A stretch of DNA of 64,000 nucleotides from Streptomyces sp. NBC_01591 (GCF_035918155.1 NZ_CP109327.1:310001-374000); one strand, 5' to 3'. Counted from the first letter of the stretch, positions 56,254 to 64,000 are shown. Numbers and translations: made by a program. The notes: generated by a model not told the origin, from the sequence alone.

Positions 56254-56610
56254 TTACCGGGCGGCGGACGGGAGCTCGCTAGGATCTGTCGTCAATGTGG
56301 ACCCTCCTCGGCCTGGACGCCGCCGCGGCGAACGGCCAGCACGACTGACAACGTCCCGCCCCTGGCAGCTGCAATGCCAGGGGCGGGACAGGCGGTTGAT
56401 CCAGTAGACGGCGGTGAGCTGTCCGACCGCTGCGGAACGGACGTCCTCGCCCTCGGGGTCACGGAGATCGAACGGCGGGAAGGACCACGGGTCGCGGCAG
56501 GCGATGTCCAGGACGTCCCGGAGCATCTCGCGGGCGTGATCGGGAAGTTCGCCGACGGTGCCTGCCGCAGGGGGTGACAGGCGTGCGGGCCAGGAGGGCC
56601 GGTCTTTCAT
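56254..56610 (-). CDS. RelE/ParE-like toxin-type protein with altered C-terminus
   Basis: ATG 56610 overlaps the DUF6247 stop (ATGA), so translation is coupled. SPPAAGTVGELPDHAREMLR, DVLDIACRDPWSFPPFDLRD and VRSAAVGQLTAVYWINRLSR follow the fold of small RelE-like toxins: helix hairpin, strand, then the V-YWIN strand. The expected last strand is replaced by sequence encoded by a terminator-like inverted repeat, and the frame runs on for about 30 unrelated codons. It may be inactive. A toxin role is inferred from pairing and shape. Confidence 0.55.
   Translation of the reverse strand: MKDRPSWPARLSPPAAGTVGELPDHAREMLRDVLDIACRDPWSFPPFDLRDPEGEDVRSAAVGQLTAVYWINRLSRPWHCSCQGRDVVSRAGRSPRRRPGRGGSTLTTDPSELPSAAR
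56353..56389 (-). terminator. 15-bp perfect hairpin inside the toxin-like reading frame
   Basis: GTCCCGCCCCTGGCA and TGCCAGGGGCGGGAC pair perfectly around a 7-base loop. It begins at the exact point where toxin-like homology ends (after YWINRLSR), so it looks like the native terminator brought closer by a small deletion that removed the stop codon. Confidence 0.65.
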
Positions 56611-56891
56611 GGGCGGGCCCCGAGGACCTGGTCCAGGTCGACGCCGTCGGAGTCGTCGCAGCCGCCCGCGAAGTACGCGCCCACGACCGGGGCGGCGGCG
56701 AGCCGGGCCCGCCACGTGTCCACGACACCGTGCAGCGGGGCGAGGCTGCAGCCGTGGCAGGCATCGTCCAACGCCCGGACCCAGTCCTGCTCGAACGCGG
56801 GCACCCACGTGGCGGCGCGGCGGTCGGCGCACAGCTGGGCGGCGGCGTCCGGGGCCGGCGGGGCGGGGTGTTCCTCGGGCTGCGCGCTCAT
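56607..56891 (-). CDS. DUF6247-family small protein (antitoxin-like partner)
   Basis: 94 residues from ATG 56891, preceded by AGGAGG. ADRRAATWVPAFEQDWVRAL, LAPLHGVVDTWRARLAAAPV, VVGAYFAGGCDDSDGVDLDQ. This matches the Streptomyces DUF6247 pattern from memory: a helical protein encoded just upstream of a small RelE-like protein. Intact. Confidence 0.7.
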   Translation of the reverse strand: MSAQPEEHPAPPAPDAAAQLCADRRAATWVPAFEQDWVRALDDACHGCSLAPLHGVVDTWRARLAAAPVVGAYFAGGCDDSDGVDLDQVLGARP

Positions 56892-57091
56892 CGGCACCTC
56901 CTGGTGGGGTCGACCGCCACGGTAGCCGTCGCCGGGGCGGTGGAAGAGGAGTCCGGCGCTCATTGCTGCGGCTCCGCCTCGTCGGGGAAGCGGATCACAG
57001 CGGCGGCCGGCTCCGGGATGTCCGTCCAGTCCTTGCCGAGCTTGACCTGTAGCCCGTTCTGGCCTGGGGGGTGTCAGTCCCTCTTGGCACC

Positions 57092-58099
57092 ATGGCACTC
57101 AGGAGTCACAACATCTCCTACTCCACCGCCGACCAGGCAGACGTCCTCGCCTTCCCGGGCAGCAACGGCAACCTCACCGCGGACCAGCAGCGCTGCCTCT
57201 GCAACATGCGGAAGGCCGCCCGCGCGCGACAGGACGATCTCGACCACCAGGGCGTCGGCTGGGGCCTGCCCATCCCCGAGGCTCTCGATCACCTCCTGGC
57301 CGGGCACACCTCCTCGGCGGCGGAGTGTGCGGGAAACGCCTACTACTGCGCGTTGCAGATCATCATCGACCGCAATGCCTCCGACCCGTACACCCTGGGC
57401 GCCTACTCGAAGCCTTCGACGTTCTTCAGGCTGGTCGACGAGGAGATGCGCCGTCTGGGGGTGCCGGACGACCTGCTGCCCCACGGCTACCTCTACGGCG
57501 GACTGCCGGCCGGCTTCCCCCATATACCACACTCGTTGGACGGGTACCCGACCATCGGCCACCTGCCGCTGGCCAGGACCAAGCCCGCCGCCGACGCCTA
57601 CCGCGCCGTTCTCGACCGCATGGACCCGGACTTCCGCCACGACGTCCAGGATCTCATCGAGAAGCTCGACTTCGAGCACGAGGAATGGCAGTCGGCGACG
57701 AGGAACGTCGACTGGTACACGCAGGACACCCTCTTCTTCAGCCTCATCTGTCCAACTCCCCCGGATCCGGCTGGTGGCGATCCGGCTGCGCAGGCCCCGG
57801 TCACCGCCGAGACGGTGAGAGCCGCGGTCAGCTGCGCGTGCCGACGGCGACGGCGCATCATCTGCGGCGGTCGTCACGGAGAGTCCGCCCTCAACCGCCC
57901 CAACCGGAGAAACGACGTTCCCCGATGCGCAAGCCTGCCGCAGGAGCCGGGACGGTCGCAGAACAACAATCACGGACGCCGTCTGCCGCTGCTGGGAAGC
58001 AGAAGCGGACGCCACCGTGGACGGCTGGGCCAGCGTAGGACTCACCGTCGCCCCCGCCCTGGAGACACCAGCACCGCGCCCCAGAATCCCTCCGCGTAG
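57092..58099 (+). CDS. DUF7691-like hypothetical protein with run-on C-terminus
   Basis: 335 codons from ATG 57092. Conserved part about 1-225: AFPGSNGNLTADQQRCLCNM, GWGLPIPEALDHLLAGHTSS, TFFRLVDEEMRRLGVPDDLL, PHGYLYGGLPAGFPHIPHSL, ARTKPAADAYRAVLDRMDPD, VDWYTQDTLFFSLI. This resembles DUF7691 proteins. Those normally stop right after the DTLFFS strand; here the frame continues about 110 low-complexity Arg-rich codons, so the original stop was probably lost by an indel near 57750. Function unknown, soluble. Confidence 0.6.
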   Translation: MALRSHNISYSTADQADVLAFPGSNGNLTADQQRCLCNMRKAARARQDDLDHQGVGWGLPIPEALDHLLAGHTSSAAECAGNAYYCALQIIIDRNASDPYTLGAYSKPSTFFRLVDEEMRRLGVPDDLLPHGYLYGGLPAGFPHIPHSLDGYPTIGHLPLARTKPAADAYRAVLDRMDPDFRHDVQDLIEKLDFEHEEWQSATRNVDWYTQDTLFFSLICPTPPDPAGGDPAAQAPVTAETVRAAVSCACRRRRRIICGGRHGESALNRPNRRNDVPRCASLPQEPGRSQNNNHGRRLPLLGSRSGRHRGRLGQRRTHRRPRPGDTSTAPQNPSA

Positions 58100-58106
58100 G
58101 GGGCTT

Positions 58107-58144
58107 CCTCGGCGTGGTTCCAGGCACTGGGAACCACGCCGAGG
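58107..58144. terminator. 15-bp perfect hairpin
   Basis: CCTCGGCGTGGTTCC and GGAACCACGCCGAGG flank an 8-base loop. It lies 8 bp past the end of the DUF7691-like frame and 58 bp before the end of the opposite HTH-protein tail, so it could serve both strands. Confidence 0.75.
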
Positions 58145-58201
58145 CATACGGTGACCGACCCGGGCTGTGAGACCCAGTGCGGTTGACAGGCGGGTGACTG
58201 T

Positions 58202-58310
58202 TCAGGCAGCGAAGCCGACGTTGGTGACGTACTCGTACTGCCCCCACTGCGACCCCAGGTCGACGATGTCCTCCCAGGCGTCGTCCAGGCCCTGCTGATC
58301 ACCGGAGGCC
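58202..58310 (-). pseudogene. C-terminal tail of the HTH-like accessory-element family, second copy
   Basis: Reads SGDQQGLDDAWEDIVDLGSQ, WGQYEYVTNVGFAA then TGA at 58202, matching and completing the broken end of the gene at 52877-53353. Homology stops at 58310, where IS110 sequence begins, so recombination or insertion removed the upstream part. Confidence 0.75.
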
Positions 58311-59202
58311 GACGCCCGCGACGCGTTCATCATCGCGGACACCGCCCGCGCGATGCCCCACACGCTGCGTGCGATCGAGCCGGAGGTCGAGACGGTCGCC
58401 GAGCTGGAGATGATCGTGGGATTCGACAACTATCTCGCGGGCGAGGTGACCGGGTCGGGAACAGGCTCCGCGGCCTGCTCACCCAGATCCACCCGCACCT
58501 GGAGCGGGTGATCGCCCCCAGGATCCAGCACCCGGCCGTCCTCACGCTGCTGGAACGGTTCGGATCCCCGGCCCAGATCCGCAAGGCCGGACGCCGACGG
58601 TTGATCAACCTCATACGCCCGAAGGCCCCGATGATGGCCGAGCGCCTGGTCGAGGACATCTTCACCGCGCTCGACGAGCAGACCGTCATCGTCCCGGGCA
58701 CGGACGCCTCAGCGCTGATCGTCCCCAGCCTCGCCACCTCGCTGACTGCCGTGCTCGACCAGCGCAAAATCTTGGCCGCCGGATCGAGGAGCTGCTGGAG
58801 GCCCAGCCTCTTTCCAAGGTCCTGACCTCGATGGCCGGCATCGGCGTCAGGACCCGAGCCCGCACCCTCGTCAACGTCGGCGACGGCAGTAACTTCCCCT
58901 CCGCCGCCCACCTCGCCGCCTACGCCGGCCTCGCCCCGGCGACCCGGAACTCCGGGTCCTCGATCCGCGGCGAGCAACCGTCCCGACGCGGGAACAAACA
59001 GCTCAAGAGGGCCTTCTTCCTGTCCGCTTTCGCAGCCCTGTCCGACCCCAGATCGAGGACCTGCTACGACAAGAAGATCGCCCAGAGAAAGCACCACACC
59101 CAAGCCCTCCTCCACCTCACCAGACGACGAGCCGATGTCCTCATCACGATGCTCCGCGACGGCACCTTCTACGAACCACGGCCAACGGCGGCGGTCATCT
59201 GA
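58310..59202 (+). pseudogene. IS110-family transposase, N-truncated and frameshifted
   Basis: Pieces in order: DARDAFIIADTARAMPHTLR, IQHPAVLTLLERFGSPAQIR, LVEDIFTALDEQTVIVPGTD, then in another frame MAGIGVRTRARTLVNVGDGS, NFPSAAHLAAYAGLAPATRN, SGSSIRGEQPSRRGNKQLKR to TGA. The last part is the transposase_20 domain with its serine-containing signature. The first DEDD acid (DVGK region) is missing and at least two indels are present. Confidence 0.85.
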
Positions 59203-59683
59203 CCAGCGGTTCCGCCAGCAGAACCACCTGATCGTTCTCAACATCGAACCCGAGTACCGGATGGCTGTAAGCACCGCCCTCGGAATACACCACCACCGGC
59301 TTGCCCAGCCGCCGCCCGATCGCGGTGAGAAAGCCGCAGAACATGTCAAGTCGCTCCTGGCCCTGGAGTTCCCGCAGATCAACATCGAAGTCGATCTCCT
59401 CCACCGAATAGAAACGGAAGATCGCCAACACATCGGCAGTCGGCCAGACCCGCAGCTCTGGGCACTCGGCGTCAGCCAGGCGAGACAACACCGCCTCCGC
59501 CCGAGGCACCGGCAGCACAGTCTCGCCTTCGGAGTACTGGCACATCCAGCCGCTCGCGCCGACGAGATCGAGGACCGCCTGCCAGTCCTCCATCGAGGTC
59601 TCGGGAACAAGCACGTCCGGCAACGACCCCATCAGATCAGGGTCGAAGAAGCCTTTGACGTCTTCCCACAGCAGATCAGCCAC
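59195..59683 (-). CDS. acidic hypothetical protein
   Basis: 162 residues, no signal. DLLWEDVKGFFDPDLMGSLP, VLVPETSMEDWQAVLDLVGA, FRFYSVEEIDFDVDLRELQG, GRRLGKPVVVYSEGGAYSHP, VLGFDVENDQVVLLAEP. Compact, acidic and intact; the shape recalls immunity-type proteins of contact-toxin systems, but I cannot name a family. It overlaps the IS110 remnant end by a few bases, tail to tail. Confidence 0.65.
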   Translation of the reverse strand: MADLLWEDVKGFFDPDLMGSLPDVLVPETSMEDWQAVLDLVGASGWMCQYSEGETVLPVPRAEAVLSRLADAECPELRVWPTADVLAIFRFYSVEEIDFDVDLRELQGQERLDMFCGFLTAIGRRLGKPVVVYSEGGAYSHPVLGFDVENDQVVLLAEPLVR

Positions 59684-59853
59684 CCCGTCATCCTGCCCGC
59701 CACACCCTCACGAGGCAGCCCGATTTCCTTGACCGAACCCATAGAGGCACCCCCGGGGACGCTGTGGCGAATGCAGATGTCGAGCCCGGCGCGAGCTTCA
59801 GCTCGCACCGGGCTCTCCTGTCCAGGCTGGTGCTGAGGTGCGAGGATGCGTAA

Positions 59854-60222
59854 GTGGTGACAGAAGCAGAGTGGGAGCGAGTTCAAGGTGAGCTGCGCTT
59901 CGGTCAGGTCTTCACAGGCACTGTCGTCCGGGTGCCCAGGCCCGGGGCGATCGGTGTCTTCGTGGACATCGGCCTCAGTGTCGGAGGGTTCGTCGACATC
60001 GTGCTTCTGCCTCGTCGCCGAAGCAAGGATTGGCCTGCCGAGGGGACTGTGACCGACTTCGAGGTCTGGTGGGTGCACAGTAATCATCAGCAGATACGGC
60101 TGAAGCCGTCTGATCCGCAGTACCTGTGCGAGGACTTCGCCGATTTCGTTGCCCGATTCAGGCCCACTTGGCCATCCGAAATCGGCACATCTGTAAGGGT
60201 GCCGAGGCCATCAACTCCGTAG
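59854..60222 (+). CDS. small S1-like RNA-binding-domain protein
   Basis: 122 residues from GTG 59854 or the next GTG. FGQVFTGTVVRVPRPGAIGV, FVDIGLSVGGFVDIVLLPRR form the OB-fold/S1 strands (G-x-V...G-x-F-V-D-I-G...G-F-V); TVTDFEVWWVHSNHQQIRLK continues it. This type of single-domain protein is common in Streptomyces with unknown function. The C-terminus seems to run slightly past the normal end near the IS982 remnant. Confidence 0.7.
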   Translation: MVTEAEWERVQGELRFGQVFTGTVVRVPRPGAIGVFVDIGLSVGGFVDIVLLPRRRSKDWPAEGTVTDFEVWWVHSNHQQIRLKPSDPQYLCEDFADFVARFRPTWPSEIGTSVRVPRPSTP

Positions 60223-60228
60223 CACTGA

Positions 60229-60432
60229 TCAGCGGGCATGGCGGAGCCACCGGGCCTCGGAGGTGAAGCCGAGCATGGCCTGCGTCATCGCGAGCGTGAC
60301 CAGCTCGGCGTCGGTGAGCTTCGGGGCGATACCCACCGCCGGCCGCCACGGAGCAAGCTGCGGCGAACCTTTCAGCAGGTCGTCGGTCTCCGCATAGAGT
60401 GCGGTCGCGAGGGAGTCCAAGTCTGGTGTCAT
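60229..60432 (-). pseudogene. IS982-family transposase N-terminal fragment
   Basis: 67 codons: MTPDLDSLATALYAETDDLL, GIAPKLTDAELVTLAMTQAM, LGFTSEARWLRHAR, then stop. This is the start of IS982 transposases; the DDE domain is absent. Confidence 0.8.
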
Positions 60433-60459
60433 AACCTGATTTTGGGTTCCCTTGTCTCA

Positions 60460-61014
60460 TCAGCTGCGGGTTCCCGTTTCTCGTGGCTGGCGCCGGGTGG
60501 ACCTCGCCCGGTTGCCGCAGCCGAGGGAACACCATGCCTGGTCACGGCGCCTGGCCAGGAAGAACATCCCGCAACTGGGAGCGTGGCAGCGCCGCACCCG
60601 CTGGCGGTCCGGACGCGCGGCCAGGACGAGCGTCTCGCGGGCGACGACGGCGTCGGCGCCGCCACCCTGTTCCTGCTGTGTGAGCAGGCCGTCGCCGGTC
60701 ATCCGGATGACGACGGGGGCGGACGAGGCGAGTTCGTTCAAACGGGTCCGCAGGCTGTCGGTGAGCGGCCGCTGTCCGGCTGTCGCGTCCAGCGCGTCGC
60801 GGACCAACCCACGCAGCCGCTTCAGCTCCTCCAAGGGGAGGGCAACCAGTCTGCGGTCGGCGGCGCGGGCGCGCCATCGCCTGGTGAGTTCCCGATCGGC
60901 GAGGAAGTCGACGTCGCCGCGCGCCGGGCCTGCGCCGACGACGACGGTGTTGGCCAGGTCGAGGACCGGGTCCTCGCCGATCCACGGCATTTCCTGCAGG
61001 TCCCGGATGGTCAT
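60460..61014 (-). CDS. CGNR zinc-finger (ABATE-domain) regulator
   Basis: 184 residues from ATG 61014 (TTG 61023 is an alternative). The N-terminal ABATE domain carries MPWIGEDPVLDLANTVVVGA, FLADRELTRRWRARAADRRL and LKRLRGLVRDALDATAGQRP. The C-terminal treble-clef finger reads RRCHAPSCGMFFLARRRDQA, WCSLGCGNRARS, with C-x4-C and C-x3-C and the CGNR box. The family is treated as stress-linked nucleic-acid-binding regulators. Divergent from the ABM-alkC operon with a perfect inverted repeat between them, implying direct control. Intact. Confidence 0.9.
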   Translation of the reverse strand: MTIRDLQEMPWIGEDPVLDLANTVVVGAGPARGDVDFLADRELTRRWRARAADRRLVALPLEELKRLRGLVRDALDATAGQRPLTDSLRTRLNELASSAPVVIRMTGDGLLTQQEQGGGADAVVARETLVLAARPDRQRVRRCHAPSCGMFFLARRRDQAWCSLGCGNRARSTRRQPRETGTRS

Positions 61015-61062
61015 GCCCCTCAATCTACTGGATTCAGGTCAGCGAACCCGCGATAACTTCAG

Positions 61063-61092
61063 CTCACGGATTTGATCCACTAAATCCGTGAG
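61063..61092. promoter_or_regulatory. perfect 11-bp inverted repeat, putative CGNR operator
   Basis: CTCACGGATTT-8 bp-AAATCCGTGAG is centred in the 104-bp divergent region between the CGNR gene and the ABM gene. It is the only dyad there and is AT-cored, as expected for an operator overlapping promoters. Confidence 0.7.
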
Positions 61093-61118
61093 TCACGTGA
61101 TCGTCGAAGGGTGATGCC

Positions 61119-61412
61119 ATGAGTACGACCATCGAGTACGTCAGGTTCGACACCGACGACCCCGCCGCCCTCATCGCCCACCGAGAGCAGCTCGTCGAAC
61201 TACTCAAGGAGCACTACGGCGACGGCTTTCAGGGCGCCCACCTCGCCCAGTTCGACGACGGCACCGTCCTGGACTTCATCATCTGGTCGTCCGCCGCCGT
61301 CGCCGAGCGCGCAGCCAAGGAAATGCCGACCGACCCCAGGGCGCAGGGCTTCTTCAGCCGAATCGGCACCGTGCACGAGATGCGGCACGCTCAGGTGCTG
61401 CACACCGCATAG
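61119..61412 (+). CDS. antibiotic-biosynthesis-monooxygenase-like (dimeric alpha-beta barrel) protein
   Basis: 97 residues from ATG 61119, preceded by GAAGGG. TTIEYVRFDTDDPAALIAHR, EQLVELLKEHYGDGFQGAHL, DFIIWSSAAVAERAAKEMPT, GFFSRIGTVHEMRHAQVLHT: the ferredoxin-like dimeric barrel of ABM/YdhR proteins. It may act on a quinone-like substrate or only bind one. It is 26 bp upstream of alkC and probably co-transcribed. Confidence 0.8.
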   Translation: MSTTIEYVRFDTDDPAALIAHREQLVELLKEHYGDGFQGAHLAQFDDGTVLDFIIWSSAAVAERAAKEMPTDPRAQGFFSRIGTVHEMRHAQVLHTA

Positions 61413-61438
61413 CCCCCGAGATCAAGGAGAATGACGCC

Positions 61439-62524
61439 GTGCCCTCGGCAGACGAACTACTCGGCGCGGACACCGTCGCCGACCTCGCCCGATGCCTCAC
61501 GCGAGCCGGTGACGGGATCACGGCGCATGAGACCCGGGGGTGCGGCGCAGTCCTGAACGGGCTGAGCTTCACCGAGCGTGTCACCGTGATCAGAAATGCC
61601 GTCCTGGCTGATCTTCCGGCGGACTACCCTGCCTTCGCGAACGTGTTGCGCGCCGCACTGCGGGACAGCGATTTCACCGGTTGGATGATCTTCCCTGTCA
61701 CCGAGGCCGTCGCCGTACGTGGCCGGGACGTCTTCGAACCGGCGCTCGCCCTGCTTGCAGAACTCACCCCGCGCCTGACCGCGGAGATCGCCGTCCGGCC
61801 CTTCCTCCGTGCCGACCTGGAACGCGCGCTCCGGGTCATGACGCCGTGGACCGCGCATCCCGACCTCCACGTCCGCCGACTGGCCAGTGAGGGCACGCGG
61901 CCAAGACTGCCCTGGGCGCCCCAGCTTCCGGAGCTGCTCGCGGATCCGACACCCACACTGCCCCTGCTCGACGCGCTGTACCGGGATGACTCCGAATACG
62001 TCCGCAGATCAGTGGCCAACCACCTCAACGACATCAGCCGTGACCACCCCAACATCGCCACTGGTGTCGCGGCGCGCTGGCTGAGCGAGCCGGCACCGAC
62101 GACGACCCGGTTGGTACGGCACGGCCTGCGGACCCTGATCAAGTCCGGCCACGCCGGAGCCCTTACGCTGCTCGGCCACTCCCCGGACAGTCCCGTCGCT
62201 GTCGAGGGCCCGCACGCCCACGCCTCAGAGATCCGGGTCGGCGACTATCTGCTGTTCGACTACTCGGTGACCAACGCCCACAATCAGACCGCTCACCTCG
62301 TCATCGACTACGTCGTCCACCATATGAAAGCCAACGGGACCCGCACTCCCAAGGTCTTCAAACTCACCACGCGGTCCCTGGCTCCCGGCGAGACGTGGCG
62401 CGCGACACGCAGACACTCCTTCAAGCCGATCAGCACGCGGCGATACCACCCGGGTGTCCATCTGGTGCAGCTCCAGGTCAACGGCCGATCCCACGGGGAA
62501 GCCTCGTTCACGCTGCTCTGCTGA
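61439..62524 (+). CDS. alkC: AlkC-type DNA alkylation repair glycosylase
   Basis: 361 residues from GTG 61439, with AAGGAG upstream. HEAT-like repeats: LLAELTPRLTAEIAVRPFLR, ALRVMTPWTAHPDLHVRRLA, SEGTRPRLPWAPQLPELLAD, TPTLPLLDALYRDDSEYVRR, SVANHLNDISRDHPNIATGV. A C-terminal Ig-like beta domain follows: VGDYLLFDYSVTNAHNQTAH, LVIDYVVHHMKANGTRTPKV. AlkC enzymes excise N3-alkylpurines without base flipping. Intact; coupled with the ABM gene under the presumed CGNR operator. Confidence 0.88.
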   Translation: MPSADELLGADTVADLARCLTRAGDGITAHETRGCGAVLNGLSFTERVTVIRNAVLADLPADYPAFANVLRAALRDSDFTGWMIFPVTEAVAVRGRDVFEPALALLAELTPRLTAEIAVRPFLRADLERALRVMTPWTAHPDLHVRRLASEGTRPRLPWAPQLPELLADPTPTLPLLDALYRDDSEYVRRSVANHLNDISRDHPNIATGVAARWLSEPAPTTTRLVRHGLRTLIKSGHAGALTLLGHSPDSPVAVEGPHAHASEIRVGDYLLFDYSVTNAHNQTAHLVIDYVVHHMKANGTRTPKVFKLTTRSLAPGETWRATRRHSFKPISTRRYHPGVHLVQLQVNGRSHGEASFTLLC

Positions 62525-62828
62525 GGGCAACCGCCTCGCATCCTGCTTCGGTGGCGTATCCGCCATCGCGCCGCCACCCTCATGGGGCTTCCGGTCGGGG
62601 GTGGCGCCGTGGAGAACGGCGGCCTCATGGGCATCGCGGGCGGCCTGGGCGGCGTCGCTGTGGCAGCTCCAGCCGTGGAGGGCTCGCCTCCGCTCTCGCG
62701 GAGAGCACCTTTCTGACCTGGCACGTTAGAGAGGGTTTGCCATCTCCTGAATTTCTCGCTGGAAGGCGATCAGGGTGAGGCCGTCGAAGTCGAGGGGTTC
62801 GCGGCGGCGGGTGCCTGCTGTTCGTAGT
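62525..62828. other. gap with a short coding-like tail
   Basis: On the minus strand at 62727-62828 a tail reads REPLDFDGLTLIAFQREIQE, MANPL then stop; its upstream part is not found. No other gene is supportable. Confidence 0.35.
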
Positions 62829-63211
62829 TGGAAGCCCTGCTCGCCGACACCACCATCGACACCGCCGGCCGCGTCTCCAGCCGGCTCCTTGCGGCGCAGG
62901 CCCGCAACGCCCGCCCCGCAGTCGAAGCAGCACGGCGGCAATGGTTCGAGCGAGCTGCGTTTGTCACCGATGTCTTCACCGAGAACCCGGACCTGGACAC
63001 CGACCGCACCCGCCTCCTGGTCGCCCGGGCCCTGGACCGCCTTGCCTCGGTGCCGATGTGCGAGAGCCACCTCGACCACGGGATGCCCAACGCGTTCCCT
63101 TCCGGGGTGATCGACTGGCAGCACCACGCCCTCGCCCCGCTCGGCTACGACGTCTACCCGATGGACATCGCCGCGTTCAAGGGCGGCAACAAGGGCTACA
63201 CCTTCACGCGG
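62829..63211 (+). pseudogene. APH-like phosphotransferase fragment
   Basis: DTAGRVSSRLLAAQARNARP, FVTDVFTENPDLDTDRTRLL, VARALDRLASVPMCESHLDH, GMPNAFPSGVIDWQHHALAP, LGYDVYPMDIAAFKGGNKGY. The S-H-x-D-H-G...VIDW pattern with GYDVYP resembles the catalytic loop and metal Asp of aminoglycoside-phosphotransferase-like proteins. It is cut off at about 63211, where a SUKH gene begins on the other strand, and no N-terminal lobe precedes it. Confidence 0.55.
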
Positions 63212-64000
63212 TCGGGCCGTCGAACCGGTCCCACTCCCTGTAGTCGTCGCCCGTGACGAGGATGGGCCACCGGTCGGGGTCGGCGCCCTCGGTGAGCCAG
63301 TAGAACGAGGTCCGCTGCTCTGTGCTCGCCCACTGCAGCAGGCCTCCCGGGGCCGGGTAGAGGTGGTACGGCTCCCATGGCTCGCCACTGTCCTCTGCGG
63401 CCGCCCGGGCCCAGAACTCGTTGAACTCGACGAGGTCGAGGCTGCCGGGCGGGCCGTTGGGAATCAGGAGGCCGAGGTAGTCATCGAAGTCGCCGTAGCC
63501 GAACCGCTCGACCAGTTCCTTGTAGTCTCTGGGCAACGCTGTCCCGAGCCGGGACTCGACCGTCGCCCAGTCGACAGCGGCGTCGCCCCGCTCCCGTGTC
63601 CATCCAGTGACGGCGGCGACCTCGTCCACCCAGGACCTCTCCTCCGTCGGCCCGTCCGGCTGCTCCTTCGGAACGGCTTTCGCCACCGGCTGCTGCGATG
63701 TTCCGACCTGCCCGCCCGGCTGCCGAGGTACGGCCTCCGCGTCCGGCTGCTGCTGCACAGCCTGCCCGGCCACCAGCACGACGGGCCTCACGACCCCGTC
63801 GGCCCGGACCGCACCACAGCCGATCCACCAGTCGGCGTACTACCACGCGCGCATCTCGACGACCTGGTCCTCGAAAGGGGTGAGGAGCGGTGCTCCGTTG
63901 CGTCCGATCACCGTCGGATCGACGTACTCGTCCATGGCCAGGTTACGCAACCGTCCGTACTGGACGGTCAGTTCCTTGCTCAAAGCCCTCAGGTCGACGG
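63204..64000 (-). pseudogene. SMI1/KNR4 (SUKH) protein with in-frame TAG, runs off the window
   Basis: The C-terminal SUKH domain is clear: SRLGTALPRDYKELVERFGY, GDFDDYLGLLIPNGPPGSLD, HLYPAPGGLLQWASTEQRTS, FYWLTEGADPDRWPILVTGD. The same frame continues upstream through a Gln/Pro linker and YADWWIGCGAVRADGVVRPV, then a TAG interrupts a WYYADWW-like segment (RAW-stop-YADWW), beyond which VDLRALSKELTVQYGRLRNL runs to the edge. SUKH domains act as immunity proteins against nuclease-type toxins. GTG or ATG codons near 63790 could still allow a shorter product with the whole SUKH domain. Confidence 0.7.

Noticed and set aside
52877..58310. Assignment of the HTH-like remnants to the telomere terminal protein Tpg
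   Set aside because: The remembered Tpg C-terminus and core do not match NREGRGTR or QYEYVTNVGF, so I left the family unnamed and do not use it as evidence of a telomere.

Overview
The window is very GC-rich actinobacterial DNA with strong third-position GC bias, frequent GTG/TTG starts, Tat signals, an LAXTG sortase substrate, F5/8-type and PA14/FN3 secreted proteins and LuxR/XRE regulators. All of this points to Streptomyces or a close relative, and the mixture of intact accessory genes, insertion sequences and many broken genes looks like a chromosome arm or another plastic accessory region rather than the conserved core. I see no rRNA, tRNA, CRISPR array or replication origin.

Layout. 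0-7.4 kb: a decayed copper oxidase behind a small DUF6153 membrane-protein gene, an intact isochorismatase-like hydrolase, and a large helicase pseudogene. 7.4-10.7 kb: an IS4-type element (1709 bp, 37-bp perfect inverted repeats, 8-bp target duplication) nested inside an IS1380-type element, next to the stub of an MFS transporter. 11-21.5 kb: a secreted M19-like hydrolase with a discoidin domain, an LGFP-repeat protein, a GNAT enzyme, a large LAXTG-anchored surface protein carrying what looks like a PD-(D/E)XK nuclease core, its acidic upstream neighbour, and a second helicase fragment. 21.5-27 kb: small secreted inhibitor, SDR, ligase and hypothetical remnants, a 393-bp long-range direct repeat, and an APH-like kinase. 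27.3-31.5 kb: a tandem gyrB-parE pair, the order known for aminocoumarin self-resistance, with no biosynthetic genes beside it. 32.5-41.9 kb: a PA14/FN3 secreted protein, several gene stubs, a DinB protein, a methyltransferase divergent from an XRE-cupin regulator across two palindromes, an IS481 remnant and an FdhA-type dehydrogenase. 42-47.8 kb: an ABC sugar importer (two permeases and a lipoprotein, no ATPase), a GH3 N-acetylhexosaminidase and a GH25 muramidase, all on the minus strand, which reads as a cell-wall glycan salvage group. 48-59 kb: a third helicase fragment, methyltransferase, carotenoid oxygenase stub, second isochorismatase-like gene, broken LuxR regulator, two broken copies of an HTH-like family, phospholipase C, a DUF6247/toxin-like pair, a DUF7691-like gene and an IS110 remnant. 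59-64 kb: hypotheticals, an IS982 stub, a CGNR regulator divergent from a monooxygenase-alkC operon across a perfect 11-bp inverted repeat, and a nonsense-interrupted SUKH protein at the right edge.

About half of the recognisable loci are pseudogenes. Many carry several lesions (frameshift plus nonsense, internal deletion, recombination junction), so decay is real, although single homopolymer frameshifts could be sequencing errors. Best candidates for new biology: the surface-anchored putative nuclease with its neighbour, the orphan gyrB-parE pair with a hairpin leader, and the CGNR-ABM-AlkC divergon. Family names are from recognition by eye; no database search was possible.
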